Below, piece by piece: positions 8,676 through 17,315 of a stretch of 64,000 bases of DNA; the first letter of the stretch is position 1; every line of letters begins with the position of its first letter. The notes under the pieces are model-generated. The model searched no databases. It had not been told where the DNA came from and saw only the letters and a program-made list of their open reading frames with translations. Source of the DNA: Streptomyces eurythermus (lineage in GTDB: Bacteria > Actinomycetota > Actinomycetes > Streptomycetales > Streptomycetaceae). The position numbers and the translations under genes are program-made. The stretch lies in the NCBI RefSeq assembly GCF_014649115.1, contig NZ_BMSK01000005.1, forward strand, positions 186,001-250,000, in the 5' to 3' direction.

Positions 8676-8692
8676 ACCCCGTCCGCTCTCGT

Positions 8693-8721
8693 GGAGCCTC
8701 CGCCGAAGCGGCGGAGGCTCC
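8693..8721. terminator. Bidirectional terminator
   Basis: A perfect 13-bp inverted repeat (8693-8705 and 8709-8721) with a 3-base loop lies between the converging DUF5324 and acyltransferase genes. It marks the left boundary of the accessory region. Confidence 0.75.
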
Positions 8722-8727
8722 GCCGTG

Positions 8728-9924
8728 TCACCGTTCGGCGTACGCGGCGATCGCGGGCTTCATGAAGCGGTTGACCGGGGTCTCCACGAACCGGTGGGAC
8801 AGCACGGAGAGGGCGACGCACAGCGCGTAGAAGGTGACGACGAAGAGCACGCCGGCGGCCACCGAGTTGCCCCAGGGGTGCAGATACCGCTGGCAGAGCA
8901 GGATCAGCGCCCACTGGTACATGTAGATGCCGAAGGTGTACTTGCCGTAGGGCGCCACGCTCGCGGCGAGCCGGTTCTCCCGGGCGCCCGGGGTGTCCCA
9001 GCGGGCCGTCTCCCGGGCCGCCAGGGCGCCGATGAGCAGCACCACCGGGACGATCGTCAGCGCCGACAGGTCGAACAGGATCGGCACCCACAGCTCCTCC
9101 GCCACCACGGCGAGCACCAGCAGCGCGGTGGGCAGCCACACGTTCCGCGTCCACCTGCCGCGCCGCACCAGCAGACAGACCACCATGCCGCACAGCGCCT
9201 CCAGGACGCGGGTGAACGGGAAGACGTAGACGAGCCAGTACTTCCACTCCGAGACCCGGACCGGGTGACCGCGCTCGGTGAACGCCGCGTTCGCGAACGT
9301 CGCCCCGTCGGGAAGGAGTTGCAGCACGAGCGGCAGCAGCACCACGACCGCGACCAGGCCGGCCAGCAAGACGGCCAGGAACCGGTCGCCGCGCCGGGTC
9401 AGCCGCCGCAGGACGGCCGGGAACACCGCGTACAGGACGAGTTCGGTCGACAGCGTCCAGGCCGGGGCGTTGGCCGACCAGTAGATGTCGTGGTCCGGGA
9501 ACCAGCCCTGCACCAGGGTGAGCGTGGTGAACAGGCCGGCGGCCGGGAAGGCGGCCGCGAAGGCGCACACGATCACGGCCCAGGTCAGCAGGTGCGCCGG
9601 CAGGATGCGCAGCAGCCGGCGGGCCATGAAGCCGCGGCCCGGCGGACGCTCGGCGGAGATCCAGGTCAGGATGAAGCCGCTGAGGACGATGAAGAACGAC
9701 ACCGCGTTGAAACCGGCCGGGTTGAACACCCGGTAGTACGCCTGCTGCACGCTCCGGTCCCTGAAGACCTGGTCGAAGGACAGGTGCGAGGCCAGGATGC
9801 AGAACGACGGCAGCAGCCGGGCGGCGGCGATGAAGGTGAGCTGTCTCGCCGCCGGGCGGTTCCGGGCGGGCTCCGCGCCGGTGGCGGTGTTGGTGGCCGC
9901 GGTCGTCCTCTCAGGGGTTGCCAA
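8728..9924 (-). CDS. Acyltransferase family 3 membrane protein (398 aa)
   Basis: A polytopic protein of the OafA/YrhL acyltransferase-3 group, which O-acylates sugars, antibiotics or wall polymers at the membrane. About ten hydrophobic helices are visible. The family head sequence has IAAARLLPSFCILASHLSF, where the usual R-x10-H pair is represented by Arg and His. A later segment reads FNPAGFNAVSFFIVLSGFILTW. Start is probably TTG 9924, 24 bp after the upstream monooxygenase gene, so it is likely the last gene of the big minus-strand operon. A tailoring or export-linked acylation of the cluster product is inferred. Confidence 0.85.
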   Translation of the reverse strand: MATPERTTAATNTATGAEPARNRPAARQLTFIAAARLLPSFCILASHLSFDQVFRDRSVQQAYYRVFNPAGFNAVSFFIVLSGFILTWISAERPPGRGFMARRLLRILPAHLLTWAVIVCAFAAAFPAAGLFTTLTLVQGWFPDHDIYWSANAPAWTLSTELVLYAVFPAVLRRLTRRGDRFLAVLLAGLVAVVVLLPLVLQLLPDGATFANAAFTERGHPVRVSEWKYWLVYVFPFTRVLEALCGMVVCLLVRRGRWTRNVWLPTALLVLAVVAEELWVPILFDLSALTIVPVVLLIGALAARETARWDTPGARENRLAASVAPYGKYTFGIYMYQWALILLCQRYLHPWGNSVAAGVLFVVTFYALCVALSVLSHRFVETPVNRFMKPAIAAYAER

Positions 9925-9948
9925 GATCGTGTGCCCTCACAGTTCGGT

Positions 9949-11160
9949 TCAGCTTGCCCGCGCGTAGCGGCTTCCGGGACGCGGCAGGCGCAGATGGCCC
10001 CGCAGGGTCGTCGCGTCGTACGCCGTGCGGAACGCCCCGCGCCGCTGGAGCTCCGGCACCAGGCCCCGGGTGATCTCCAGGAGGTCGTGCGGCAGCGCGC
10101 CGGGGCGCAGCCGGAAGCCGTCCAGCCCGGCCTCGCGCCAGTCCAGCAGCAGATCGGCCAGTTCACCGGGGGTGCCGGTGAACACCTCGGCGTCGGAGGC
10201 GAGTTCGGCGCCGGCCAGCTCGTCCAGGCGGGCCTTGCGGCGGGCGGCGGCGCCCGGCCCGTCGTCCAGGAAGACCAGGACCTCCGCGAACCGCAGCAGC
10301 GGCCGGGCGCGGGTGTCCCGGCCGGTGCGCCGCACGGCCGCGTCGACCTGATCGAGGATGGCCGCCGCTTGGGCCCGGTCGTGCGGGGTGACCCACACGG
10401 CATCGGCGGCGCGCGCCGCGAACTCGTACGGCACACTGGCGTGCGCCAGGCTCATCACCGGTGGCTGTCCCTGCGGCGGGCGCGGGGTGATCGCGGGGCC
10501 GCGGACGCTGAAGTGCTCGCCCTCGAAGTCGATGTGGTGGACCTTGTCGCGGTCGATGAAACGGCCGGTGGCGGCGTCGCGGATCTCGGCGTCGTCCTCC
10601 CAGCTGTCCCACAGCCGCCGGGCGACCTCCACCGCGTCGGCGGCCTCGTCGAACAGCGGGCTCAGGCGCCGGCCGATCCGCTCCGGGTCGCGCACGTCCT
10701 CGTCGGTGAGCTGCGGGGTCGTACGGCGGCCGAAGTGGGCGGCGTCGGCGGCGCGCGAGGCGATCTGCGGTCGCAGGCCGGCCCGGCCGGTGCTCGCGTA
10801 GTCCAGGGTGGCGATGCCGGTGGAGACGTGGAACGGCTCGGTGTGGGTGACGTTCGCGGTCGGGACCAGCCCGATGTGCGTGGTCAGCGGCGCCACCCGG
10901 GCCGCCAGCAGCACCGCGTCCAGGCTGCCGCGCACCTGGTCGGTGCGGTCGTCGGGCCGGTGGAAGGCGGCCGACTGCACACCGAGCGCGTCCTCGAAGG
11001 TGACGAAGTCCAGCAGGCCGCGCTCGGCCTCGGTGACCAGGTCCGTCCAGTAGTCCGCGCCGAACAGCCCGGCGGGGCGGGCGTCCTCGGCGCGCCAGGC
11101 CGCCGGGTGCCAGCCGGCGGCGTCCAGGGCGACGGCGAGGTGCAGCGGGGGCGCGGTCAC
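9949..11160 (-). CDS. LLM-class flavin-dependent monooxygenase (403 aa)
   Basis: A bacterial-luciferase-like TIM-barrel oxygenase that uses reduced FMN supplied by a separate reductase. Family features include the N-terminal strand LHLAVALDAAGWH, the substrate/flavin-face segment GLLDFVTFEDAL, and the TTHIGLVPTANVTHTEPFHVS block typical of the NtaA/SnaA/DszA branch. The middle segment ITPRPPQGQPPVMSLAHAS is also diagnostic. GTG 11160 overlaps the stop of the previous monooxygenase gene (GTGA). It is a diverged paralogue of that neighbour. No flavin reductase gene is seen in the operon. Reactions in this branch include N-dealkylation, C-S cleavage and hydroxylation; the substrate is unknown. 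Confidence 0.88.
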   Translation of the reverse strand: MTAPPLHLAVALDAAGWHPAAWRAEDARPAGLFGADYWTDLVTEAERGLLDFVTFEDALGVQSAAFHRPDDRTDQVRGSLDAVLLAARVAPLTTHIGLVPTANVTHTEPFHVSTGIATLDYASTGRAGLRPQIASRAADAAHFGRRTTPQLTDEDVRDPERIGRRLSPLFDEAADAVEVARRLWDSWEDDAEIRDAATGRFIDRDKVHHIDFEGEHFSVRGPAITPRPPQGQPPVMSLAHASVPYEFAARAADAVWVTPHDRAQAAAILDQVDAAVRRTGRDTRARPLLRFAEVLVFLDDGPGAAARRKARLDELAGAELASDAEVFTGTPGELADLLLDWREAGLDGFRLRPGALPHDLLEITRGLVPELQRRGAFRTAYDATTLRGHLRLPRPGSRYARAS

Positions 11161-12533
11161 GGGGTCTCCTTCGGTACGGGGGTGCGCTCCGGGCCGGGCG
11201 GCAGGCCCAGGTGGTCGCGCAGGGTCGGGCCGGTGTAGTCGCGCCGGAAGACGCCCTTCTCCTGGAGCAGCGGCACCACCCGGTCCACGAAGTCGTCCAG
11301 GCCGTCGGGGGTCAGATGGGGTACGAGGACGAAGCCGTCGGCGCCGTCGCTCCGCACGAAGTGGTCGATGGCGTCGGCGACCGTGTGCGGGGAGCCGACG
11401 AAGGTCTGCCCGCCCGAGACCTCGATGACCAGTTCGCGGATGCTCAGTCCGCGTTCCTCGGCGAGGGCCCGCCACTCACGGGCGATCCCGGCGCGGTCGC
11501 GGCGGAAGAGCGAGTGGCCCTTGAGCATCTGCGCGTCCGGCGCGGGGTCGATGTCCGGCAGCGGCCCGTCGGGGTCGTAGCCGGACAGGTCGCGGCCCCA
11601 GACGGCCTCCAGGTGGGCGATCGCGGTCTGCGGGCTCACCTGGGCGCGGGTGATCTCGTCGGCGTAGGCGGCGGCCTCGGCGTCGCTGTCGGCCACCACC
11701 ACGGTGGCCGTCGGCAGGATCTTCAGCCGGTCCGGCGTGCGGCCGTACCGGGCCAGCCGGGACTTGACGTCCCGGTAGAAGGCGCGGGCCTGGTCGAGCC
11801 GGTTGTACTTGCTGAAGACGACGTCGGCCTCGGCGGCGGCGAACTCCCGGCCCGCCGGTGAGTCGCCCGCCTGGATGATCACCGGGTGGCCCTGGGGCGG
11901 GCGCGGGGTGGTGAAGCGGCCGGTGATGGTGAAGTGCTCGCCGTGGTGGGCGAAGCGGCCGGCGCCGGGCCGGACGAACGCGCCGGCCGCCGCGTCGGCG
12001 CGCACGTCCCCCTCGGCCCAGCTGTCCCACAGCTCGCGCGCGGTGGCCAGGAACTCCGCCGCGCGCGCGTACCGGTCGCCCTCGGCGAGGAAGCCGCCCC
12101 GCCGGAAGTTCTCGCCGGTGAAGGCGTCGAAGCTGGTGACCACGTTCCAGGCGGCGCGGCCGCCGCTGAGGTGGTCCAGGGTGGCCAGCCGCCGCGCCAC
12201 CTCGTAGGGCTCGTTGAAGGTGGCGTTGACGGTGGCCGCGAGGCCCAGCCGGGTGGTGACCGCGGCCAGGGCGCTGAGCTGGGTGAGGTTCTCCGGGCGG
12301 CCCACCACGTCCAGGTCGTACAGGTGCCCCTTGTGCTCGCGCAGCCTGAGCCCCTCCGCCAGGAAGAAGAAGTCGAACCGGCCGCGTTCGGCGGTCCGCG
12401 CGAGGTGGCGGAAGGAGTCGAAGGCGATCTGGCTGCGCGAGCGCGGGTCCGCCCAGACGGTCACGTTGTGGATGCCGGGCAGCTGGGCGGCGAGGTGCAC
12501 CTGCTTGCGGCCCGTGGACTCGGGGCCGCTCAT
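11157..12533 (-). CDS. LLM-class flavin-dependent monooxygenase, NtaA/SnaA/DszA branch (458 aa)
   Basis: A class C flavoprotein monooxygenase. Starting at ATG 12533 (overlapping the FAH gene stop as ATGA), it carries the branch signatures GRFDFFFLAEGL, LGLAATVNATFNEPYEVAR, GRAAWNVVTS, and RPPQGHPVIIQAGDSPAG. The length of 458 residues is typical for NtaA/DszA-like enzymes. The WNVVTS block is the best-conserved part of that branch and is missing in the downstream paralogue, implying different substrates or successive steps. Both enzymes need a partner FMN reductase, perhaps from elsewhere in the genome. Confidence 0.92.
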   Translation of the reverse strand: MSGPESTGRKQVHLAAQLPGIHNVTVWADPRSRSQIAFDSFRHLARTAERGRFDFFFLAEGLRLREHKGHLYDLDVVGRPENLTQLSALAAVTTRLGLAATVNATFNEPYEVARRLATLDHLSGGRAAWNVVTSFDAFTGENFRRGGFLAEGDRYARAAEFLATARELWDSWAEGDVRADAAAGAFVRPGAGRFAHHGEHFTITGRFTTPRPPQGHPVIIQAGDSPAGREFAAAEADVVFSKYNRLDQARAFYRDVKSRLARYGRTPDRLKILPTATVVVADSDAEAAAYADEITRAQVSPQTAIAHLEAVWGRDLSGYDPDGPLPDIDPAPDAQMLKGHSLFRRDRAGIAREWRALAEERGLSIRELVIEVSGGQTFVGSPHTVADAIDHFVRSDGADGFVLVPHLTPDGLDDFVDRVVPLLQEKGVFRRDYTGPTLRDHLGLPPGPERTPVPKETP

Positions 12534-13459
12534 GCGGTGGGGAGCACGGCCGCGGGGGCCGGGGAGACGTAGCGCACGGTGTTCTCGAAGGCGATGCCGT
12601 GGCTCTTGACGTCGATGGCTATGCGGTCGCCGTCGGCGATCCGGAAGCCGTCGTGGAAGCTGGCCTCGTCGGCGCCCAGCAGCACGTAGTTGACCAGGCC
12701 GGGCCGGCGCACCGCCGGGAAGGAGAACAGGTGCTCGGCCATGTCCCGGATCCGGAAGTACAGCGCGTCCCCGCCGCAGTCGAAGCTGCCCTCCCAGGCC
12801 GGCGCGCCGTCCCGGACGATGGTGACGCGGCCGGTCGCCGAGCGCGGCGGCGCCCCGAGGAACAGCCAGGGCGCGAGCGTGGTGTCGCACAGCTTGCAGT
12901 ACGGGTTGTAGCCGGGGTCCTTGCGGTGCAGGCCGATGTCGCACAGGTCGTTGCCGAAGGTGTAGCCGGCGTAGTGCGGGGTGCCGTCGGCGTCGTTGAC
13001 GTAGACGAGCGCGATCTCCGGCTCCTCGATGAGGGCGACCGGACGGGCGGGCACGGTCAGGTCCTCGCCGGGCAGCCGGGCCCAGTCGCCGAAGCCCTTG
13101 AAGAACCACTTGGGCGGCGTGAACTCGCCGTCCTCCGGCTGGCTCTGCCCGTTCCACTTCTTCTTGTGGGTGCCCATGAAGCCGCTCAGCAGCGCGGCGC
13201 CGGACGCCTCGGGCAGCAGCGGCACCCGCGGGCGCACCCCCGGGTCCCCGGCCGGGACGACGACCGTCTCGGCGCCCTCGGTGAGGGCGGCCCGTACGGC
13301 GTCGGCGGAGCCGTCGGTGGCGAGGAACGCGGCGGCCACGGCGCCCTCGGCCACCCGGTACAGGGTCTGCGGCTCGCCCGGCTCGGGCAGGCCGAAGGTG
13401 ACGTGGCGGCGGCCTTCGTGGACCACCTCGGTGAGGACGGGCGGCAGGGACGCGGACAT
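12530..13459 (-). CDS. Fumarylacetoacetate hydrolase (FAH/AraD1-like) family enzyme (309 aa)
   Basis: A metal-dependent enzyme of the FAH fold, whose members hydrolyse, decarboxylate, isomerise or dehydrate 2-oxo/beta-diketo acids. The metal-ligand pattern is visible: Glu residues in LIEEPEIALVYV and Asp in AGYTFGNDLCDIG. A Cys-rich insertion (NPYCKLCDTT) follows. The N-terminal 100 residues form the usual small domain. Start at ATG 13459 rather than 13546, because the longer form is Pro/Arg-rich and overlaps the aminotransferase stop region. The ATGA overlap with the next monooxygenase suggests coupled use. The true substrate is unknown; the AraD1-like spacing suggests sugar-acid-type dehydratase/hydrolase relatives. 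Confidence 0.8.
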   Translation of the reverse strand: MSASLPPVLTEVVHEGRRHVTFGLPEPGEPQTLYRVAEGAVAAAFLATDGSADAVRAALTEGAETVVVPAGDPGVRPRVPLLPEASGAALLSGFMGTHKKKWNGQSQPEDGEFTPPKWFFKGFGDWARLPGEDLTVPARPVALIEEPEIALVYVNDADGTPHYAGYTFGNDLCDIGLHRKDPGYNPYCKLCDTTLAPWLFLGAPPRSATGRVTIVRDGAPAWEGSFDCGGDALYFRIRDMAEHLFSFPAVRRPGLVNYVLLGADEASFHDGFRIADGDRIAIDVKSHGIAFENTVRYVSPAPAAVLPTA

Positions 13460-13479
13460 GGGAAGCCTCCAGGGTGCGG

Positions 13480-15660
13480 TCAGGATCGGGGGCCGGTCAG
13501 GTCGGCCAGGGCGGCGCCGAGGTGGTCCAGGGCCTCCTGGATCCACGGCAGGGCGAGGGGGTCGGGAGCGGTCAGCGCGGTGGTGCGCCGCTCGTCGGTG
13601 TCGCCGTACAGACGGCTGGTGGCGGCCCGGAAGCGCAGGGCGCCGTCCGGTTCGCCGAAGGCGCTCGCCGGCAGCACGCCGACGCCGTGCCGCTCGACGA
13701 GGAACCGGACCAGGCCGGCGCCGTCGGTGATGCCGTGCGCGGCGGCGAGACGGGCGCGCAGCGGCTCGAAGTCCGGGTAGAGGTAGCAGGTCGCGGTGAC
13801 CGGGGCGAGATGCGCGCCGGCCCCGGTGAAGCGGGCCGCCGCCGCGCGGGCCACGGTGGCGTGCAGCCTGCGGCTCGCCGCGATCCGCTCGGTGATCTCC
13901 GGGGGCTCGGCGAGGGCGTAGGCCGCGGCGGACTGCACCGGGGCGGGCGGGCTGGACCAGATCTGGCTGGCCACGGAGAGCAGCGTGGTGCGCAGCTCGC
14001 GCCCGGCGGGGCTGTCGGGCAGCCGGGCCACGCCGGTACGCCAGCCGCCGACCGCGAGGTTCTTGGTCAGGCCGGTGGTGACGACGGTGCGCTCGGGGGC
14101 GTGGACCGCCGGGGAGACGGCGGGCCGGGCCGGGTCGTGGACCAGGTCGCCGTAGATCTCGTCGGAGATCACGAACAGGTCCAGGTCGCGGGCGACCGCG
14201 GCCAGGCGCCGTACGGTCGCGGCCGGGGCGACGGTGCCGGTCGGGTTGTCCGGCACCGTCACCACCACGGCGCGCGGGTTCCGGCCGGCGGCGCGCGCGG
14301 CGACGACCGTTTCGCGCAGCCGGGCCGGGTCCGGGACACCGCCCTGGCCGGGCAGGATCGGCACCGGCAGCGGCCGGCCGCCGGCGAGCCGGGCCTGTGC
14401 CGCGTAGCTGACCCAGCTCGGCACGGGCACCACCACGTCGCCGCCGGCCGCGAGGAGCAGCGCGTACAGCAGCGCCTTGCTGCCCGGCCCGGCCACCACC
14501 TGTTCGGGGTCGGTGGCCAGGCCGCGGCGGCTCCAGTAGCCGGCGGCGGCCTCGCGCAGCGCGGGCGAGCCGGCCACCGGGCCGTAGGCGTTCTCCCCCG
14601 CCGCCGCGGCCAGCCGCGCCCGCAGCTCCGGCAGCACGGGCAGCCCGATCTCCCCACTGGTCATCGCCAGCACCCGCTGCCCGCCCCGCCGCCGCGCCTC
14701 CAGCGCGGCATCGGCGGCGAGAGTGGCGGACATGGGAACGGCGGCGGCTCGGCGGGGGGCGGCGGGGTCAGGGGTGGCCTGCGGGGTGGGGGCCGGTCCC
14801 TCCTTCGGTGCGGAGGCCGGGACCGGCCGCGCTTCGCGGACCGGGGCCGACTGCGGAGCCGGGGTGGCTTGCGGAGCTGGGTACGGTCCCTCCTGCGGTG
14901 CAGGGGCCGGGACCGACTGCGCTTCCCCGGCCGGGACCGACTGCGGCACCGGGGCGGCCTGCGGAGCGGAGTGCGGGCCCGGCTCCGTGGCCGACGGCAC
15001 CGCGGTCGCCGACGGGTCCGCGACCAGGGCCACCTGGGCAGACGGCTGGGACACCCCCTGCGGCGCAGGGGCCGGGACCGACTGCGCTTCCCCGGCCAGG
15101 ACCGACTGCGGAGCCGGGGTGGCCTGCGGAGCGGGGTACGGGCCCGGCTCCGTGGCCGACGGCACCGCGGTCGCCGGCGAAGCCGTGAGCGGGGCCGCCT
15201 GGGATGCCACGGGCTCGGCCGTCCGGGGTGCCGGACGGGGGCCCGGCTGCGAAGCCTCCCGGAGGGCGGGGTGCGGGCCCGGCTCCGCGGCCGACGGGAC
15301 CGCGGTCGCCGACGGGTCCGCGACCAGGGCCACCCGGGCAGCCGGAGGCTCGCCCGGCTGCCCCGCCGGACGCAGGCCCGGCCGGGCAGACGGCTGGAAT
15401 ACCCCCTGCGGTGCAGGGGCCGGGACCGACTGCGCTTCCCCGGCCGGGGCCGACTGCGGCACCGGGGCGGGGGCCGGCTGCGGAGCCGTGTGCGGGGCCG
15501 CCTGGGTTGTCGCGGGCTCGGCCGTCCGCGGTGCCGGGTGCGGGCCCGGCTCCGTGACCGACTGGGCGGCCGTCGGCGGAGCCGTGTGCGGGCCCGGCTC
15601 CGTGGCCGACTGCGCGGCCGTCGGCGGAGCCGGGTGCGGGGTGGTCGGCATGGTGGTCAC
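13480..15660 (-). CDS. Class I/II PLP aminotransferase with 309-aa low-complexity N-terminal extension (726 aa)
   Basis: The catalytic part (417 aa, beginning at the ATG of 14733, MSATLAADAALEARRRGG) is a fold-type I aminotransferase. It shows NAYGPVAGSPALREA, the PDNPTG motif, the Asp in VISDEIYGD, the PLP-Lys in TTGLTKNLAVGGWR, and the C-terminal Arg in LRFRAATSR. Before it lie 309 residues of Pro/Ala/Gln/Glu-rich repeats with no recognisable domain. The GTG at 15660 overlaps the AMP-ligase stop (GTGA), so the extension fills what would otherwise be a 0.9-kb gap in a tightly packed operon. Whether translation starts at 15660 or 14733 cannot be fixed by sequence. In the pathway it could transaminate the carrier-bound semialdehyde or a free keto acid. 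Confidence 0.88.
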   Translation of the reverse strand: MTTMPTTPHPAPPTAAQSATEPGPHTAPPTAAQSVTEPGPHPAPRTAEPATTQAAPHTAPQPAPAPVPQSAPAGEAQSVPAPAPQGVFQPSARPGLRPAGQPGEPPAARVALVADPSATAVPSAAEPGPHPALREASQPGPRPAPRTAEPVASQAAPLTASPATAVPSATEPGPYPAPQATPAPQSVLAGEAQSVPAPAPQGVSQPSAQVALVADPSATAVPSATEPGPHSAPQAAPVPQSVPAGEAQSVPAPAPQEGPYPAPQATPAPQSAPVREARPVPASAPKEGPAPTPQATPDPAAPRRAAAVPMSATLAADAALEARRRGGQRVLAMTSGEIGLPVLPELRARLAAAAGENAYGPVAGSPALREAAAGYWSRRGLATDPEQVVAGPGSKALLYALLLAAGGDVVVPVPSWVSYAAQARLAGGRPLPVPILPGQGGVPDPARLRETVVAARAAGRNPRAVVVTVPDNPTGTVAPAATVRRLAAVARDLDLFVISDEIYGDLVHDPARPAVSPAVHAPERTVVTTGLTKNLAVGGWRTGVARLPDSPAGRELRTTLLSVASQIWSSPPAPVQSAAAYALAEPPEITERIAASRRLHATVARAAAARFTGAGAHLAPVTATCYLYPDFEPLRARLAAAHGITDGAGLVRFLVERHGVGVLPASAFGEPDGALRFRAATSRLYGDTDERRTTALTAPDPLALPWIQEALDHLGAALADLTGPRS
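14750..15640 (-). repeat. Degenerate GC-rich tandem repeats inside the aminotransferase frame
   Basis: Blocks such as gccgggaccgactgcgcttcc (shortened: gaccgactgcgcttcc), gacggcaccgcggtcgcc and gcgggtgcgggcccggctcc recur four or more times at irregular spacing. They encode Pro/Ala/Gln/Ser-rich units containing AGEAQSVPAPAPQ and SATAVPSA(T/A)EPGPHPA. No stop occurs in the aminotransferase frame across 927 bp. Confidence 0.8.
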
Positions 15661-17315
15661 CCCGTTCCGTAGCGGGCGCGGAGTTCGGCCTTGCGGATCT
15701 TGCCGGTCAGGGTTTTGGGGAGGGCGGGGAGCAGCTCCACGCGGTCCGGCAGGAACCGCTCGTCGTGCCCGGAGGCGCGGACCCGGTCGCGGATCTCGGC
15801 CAGGGTCGGGGTCTGGCCGGCGCGCGGGACCACGACCGCGCAGATGACCGGGGCGCCGTCGGCGGTGGCGGGCGGCAGCCCCACCAGCGCGGCCTCCACG
15901 GCCTTGGGGTGGCTGCCGATGACCGCCTCCAGCTCGGTCATGGGGGCCACCTGCCCGTCCCGGACGATGGCGTCCCGGGCCCGGCCGACGATGCGGATGC
16001 CACCGCGCCCGTCGTCCCGCGCCAGGTCGCCCGTGTCGAACCAGCCGTCCGCGTCGAACTCGGCGGCGAAGACCTCCTCGCGCCGGTAGTAGCCGAGGGC
16101 GAGGGAGGCGCCGCGCACCTTCAGCCGGCCCGTGCCGTCGGCGCCGGGCGACTCAACGCGGAAGCGCATGGCGTCGATGGGGCTGCCGTTGCTGTACGCG
16201 GCCCAGTCCTCGGGGTCGGCGGGCCGGGTCATCGTCACGGGGCCGTTCTCGGACATGCCCCACAGGGAGTACGTCCGGGCGCCCAGCGTCGCGTGCACCT
16301 CGTCGGCCAGCTCCTTCAGCACCGGCGCGGAGCCGATGACGACGTGCCGCAGGGTGCCGGTGTCCCGCTTCTCCACGCGCTGGGAGGCGGCCACGTCGGC
16401 GAGCGTGGCCGGCGGCCCGTACAGCAGCGTGGCGCCGTAGCGCTCCACCAGGTCCAGCAGTGCCTCGTTCTTGCGGGCGTCCTGGAAGGCGACGGTGCCG
16501 CCGAGCATGACGCCCCCGAGGACGCCCTGCGCGAAGCCGGAGTAGTGCACCAGCGGGGTGGACACCGCCGCCACCCAGTCCTCGTCGGACCGGAACGCGT
16601 CGACGTAGCCGCGCACGGCCGAGTGGACGGTGTTCTGGCTGTGCAGCACGCCCTTGGACTCGCCGGTGGTGCCGGAGGTGAACAGCACCACGAACGGCTC
16701 GTCGGGCCCGAGGGCCAGCCCCTCCAGCCGCTCCTCGGCGCCGGACTCCTCCTCACGGGGGACGGCCACGAAGTGCTCGTGGAAGGACATCGCGCCCTCC
16801 GGCACCGGGCCGTCCACCACCGCCACGTGGGCGAGCGCGGGCAGCTCGGCCCGCAGCCCGGTGACGATCTTCGCCAGCGGGGTGCCCGACCACTCGGGGA
16901 GCGTGACCGCCACCCGGGCCTCGGTCAGCCCGAGCCGGTGGCGCAGCTCGCCCTCGGGGCAGATGGGGGAGATCGGGCAGATGACGGCGCCGACGCGCAT
17001 GCACGCGAACATCAGCGGCACCATCTCCCACCGGTTGGGCAGCTGGACGGCGACGACGTCACCGCGGCGCACCCCGAGCCGGAGCAGGGCGAGCGCGAAC
17101 CGGTCGGTGAGCCGGGCCAGTTCGGCGTAGTCCAGGGTGTCGGTGCGGGACTCGGCCACGCGCCGTCCGGCGATGGCCAGCCGGTGCGGGCGCTCGCGGG
17201 CCTGGCGGCGCAGGTCGTCCAGGAAGGTCTCCGTGCGCCACCAGCCGCGCCGCAGGTACTCGGCGGCGTCCTCGGACGTGACGGCCGGGCGCCGGGTCTC
17301 GGCCGGGGCGGTCAT
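15657..17315 (-). CDS. AMP-forming acyl/aryl/aminoacyl ligase (552 aa)
   Basis: An ANL-superfamily adenylating enzyme that activates a carboxylic acid as acyl-AMP, then usually transfers it to CoA or an amine. Motifs: the P-loop-like FTSGTTGESKGVLHS, the A5 segment YSLWGMSENGP, the A7 segment WFDTGDLARDD, and the C-terminal catalytic Lys in PKTLTGKIRKAELR. No carrier (PCP/ACP) domain is fused. It resembles cyclohexanecarboxylate/2,3-dihydroxybenzoate-type ligases more than NRPS modules. ATG 17315 overlaps the dehydrogenase stop. It may activate an acid that is joined to the amino acid product, an inference from operon context. Confidence 0.9.
   Translation of the reverse strand: MTAPAETRRPAVTSEDAAEYLRRGWWRTETFLDDLRRQARERPHRLAIAGRRVAESRTDTLDYAELARLTDRFALALLRLGVRRGDVVAVQLPNRWEMVPLMFACMRVGAVICPISPICPEGELRHRLGLTEARVAVTLPEWSGTPLAKIVTGLRAELPALAHVAVVDGPVPEGAMSFHEHFVAVPREEESGAEERLEGLALGPDEPFVVLFTSGTTGESKGVLHSQNTVHSAVRGYVDAFRSDEDWVAAVSTPLVHYSGFAQGVLGGVMLGGTVAFQDARKNEALLDLVERYGATLLYGPPATLADVAASQRVEKRDTGTLRHVVIGSAPVLKELADEVHATLGARTYSLWGMSENGPVTMTRPADPEDWAAYSNGSPIDAMRFRVESPGADGTGRLKVRGASLALGYYRREEVFAAEFDADGWFDTGDLARDDGRGGIRIVGRARDAIVRDGQVAPMTELEAVIGSHPKAVEAALVGLPPATADGAPVICAVVVPRAGQTPTLAEIRDRVRASGHDERFLPDRVELLPALPKTLTGKIRKAELRARYGTG

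Noticed and set aside
8725..11238. An 837-codon plus-strand frame opposite the acyltransferase and monooxygenase genes
   Set aside because: The minus-strand frames have clear family motifs and coupling; this frame has none and is a GC shadow.
13474..15672. Plus-strand frame of 732 codons over the aminotransferase repeats
   Set aside because: Arg/Gly-rich translation with no domain. The minus-strand frame joins a genuine aminotransferase domain and fits the operon.
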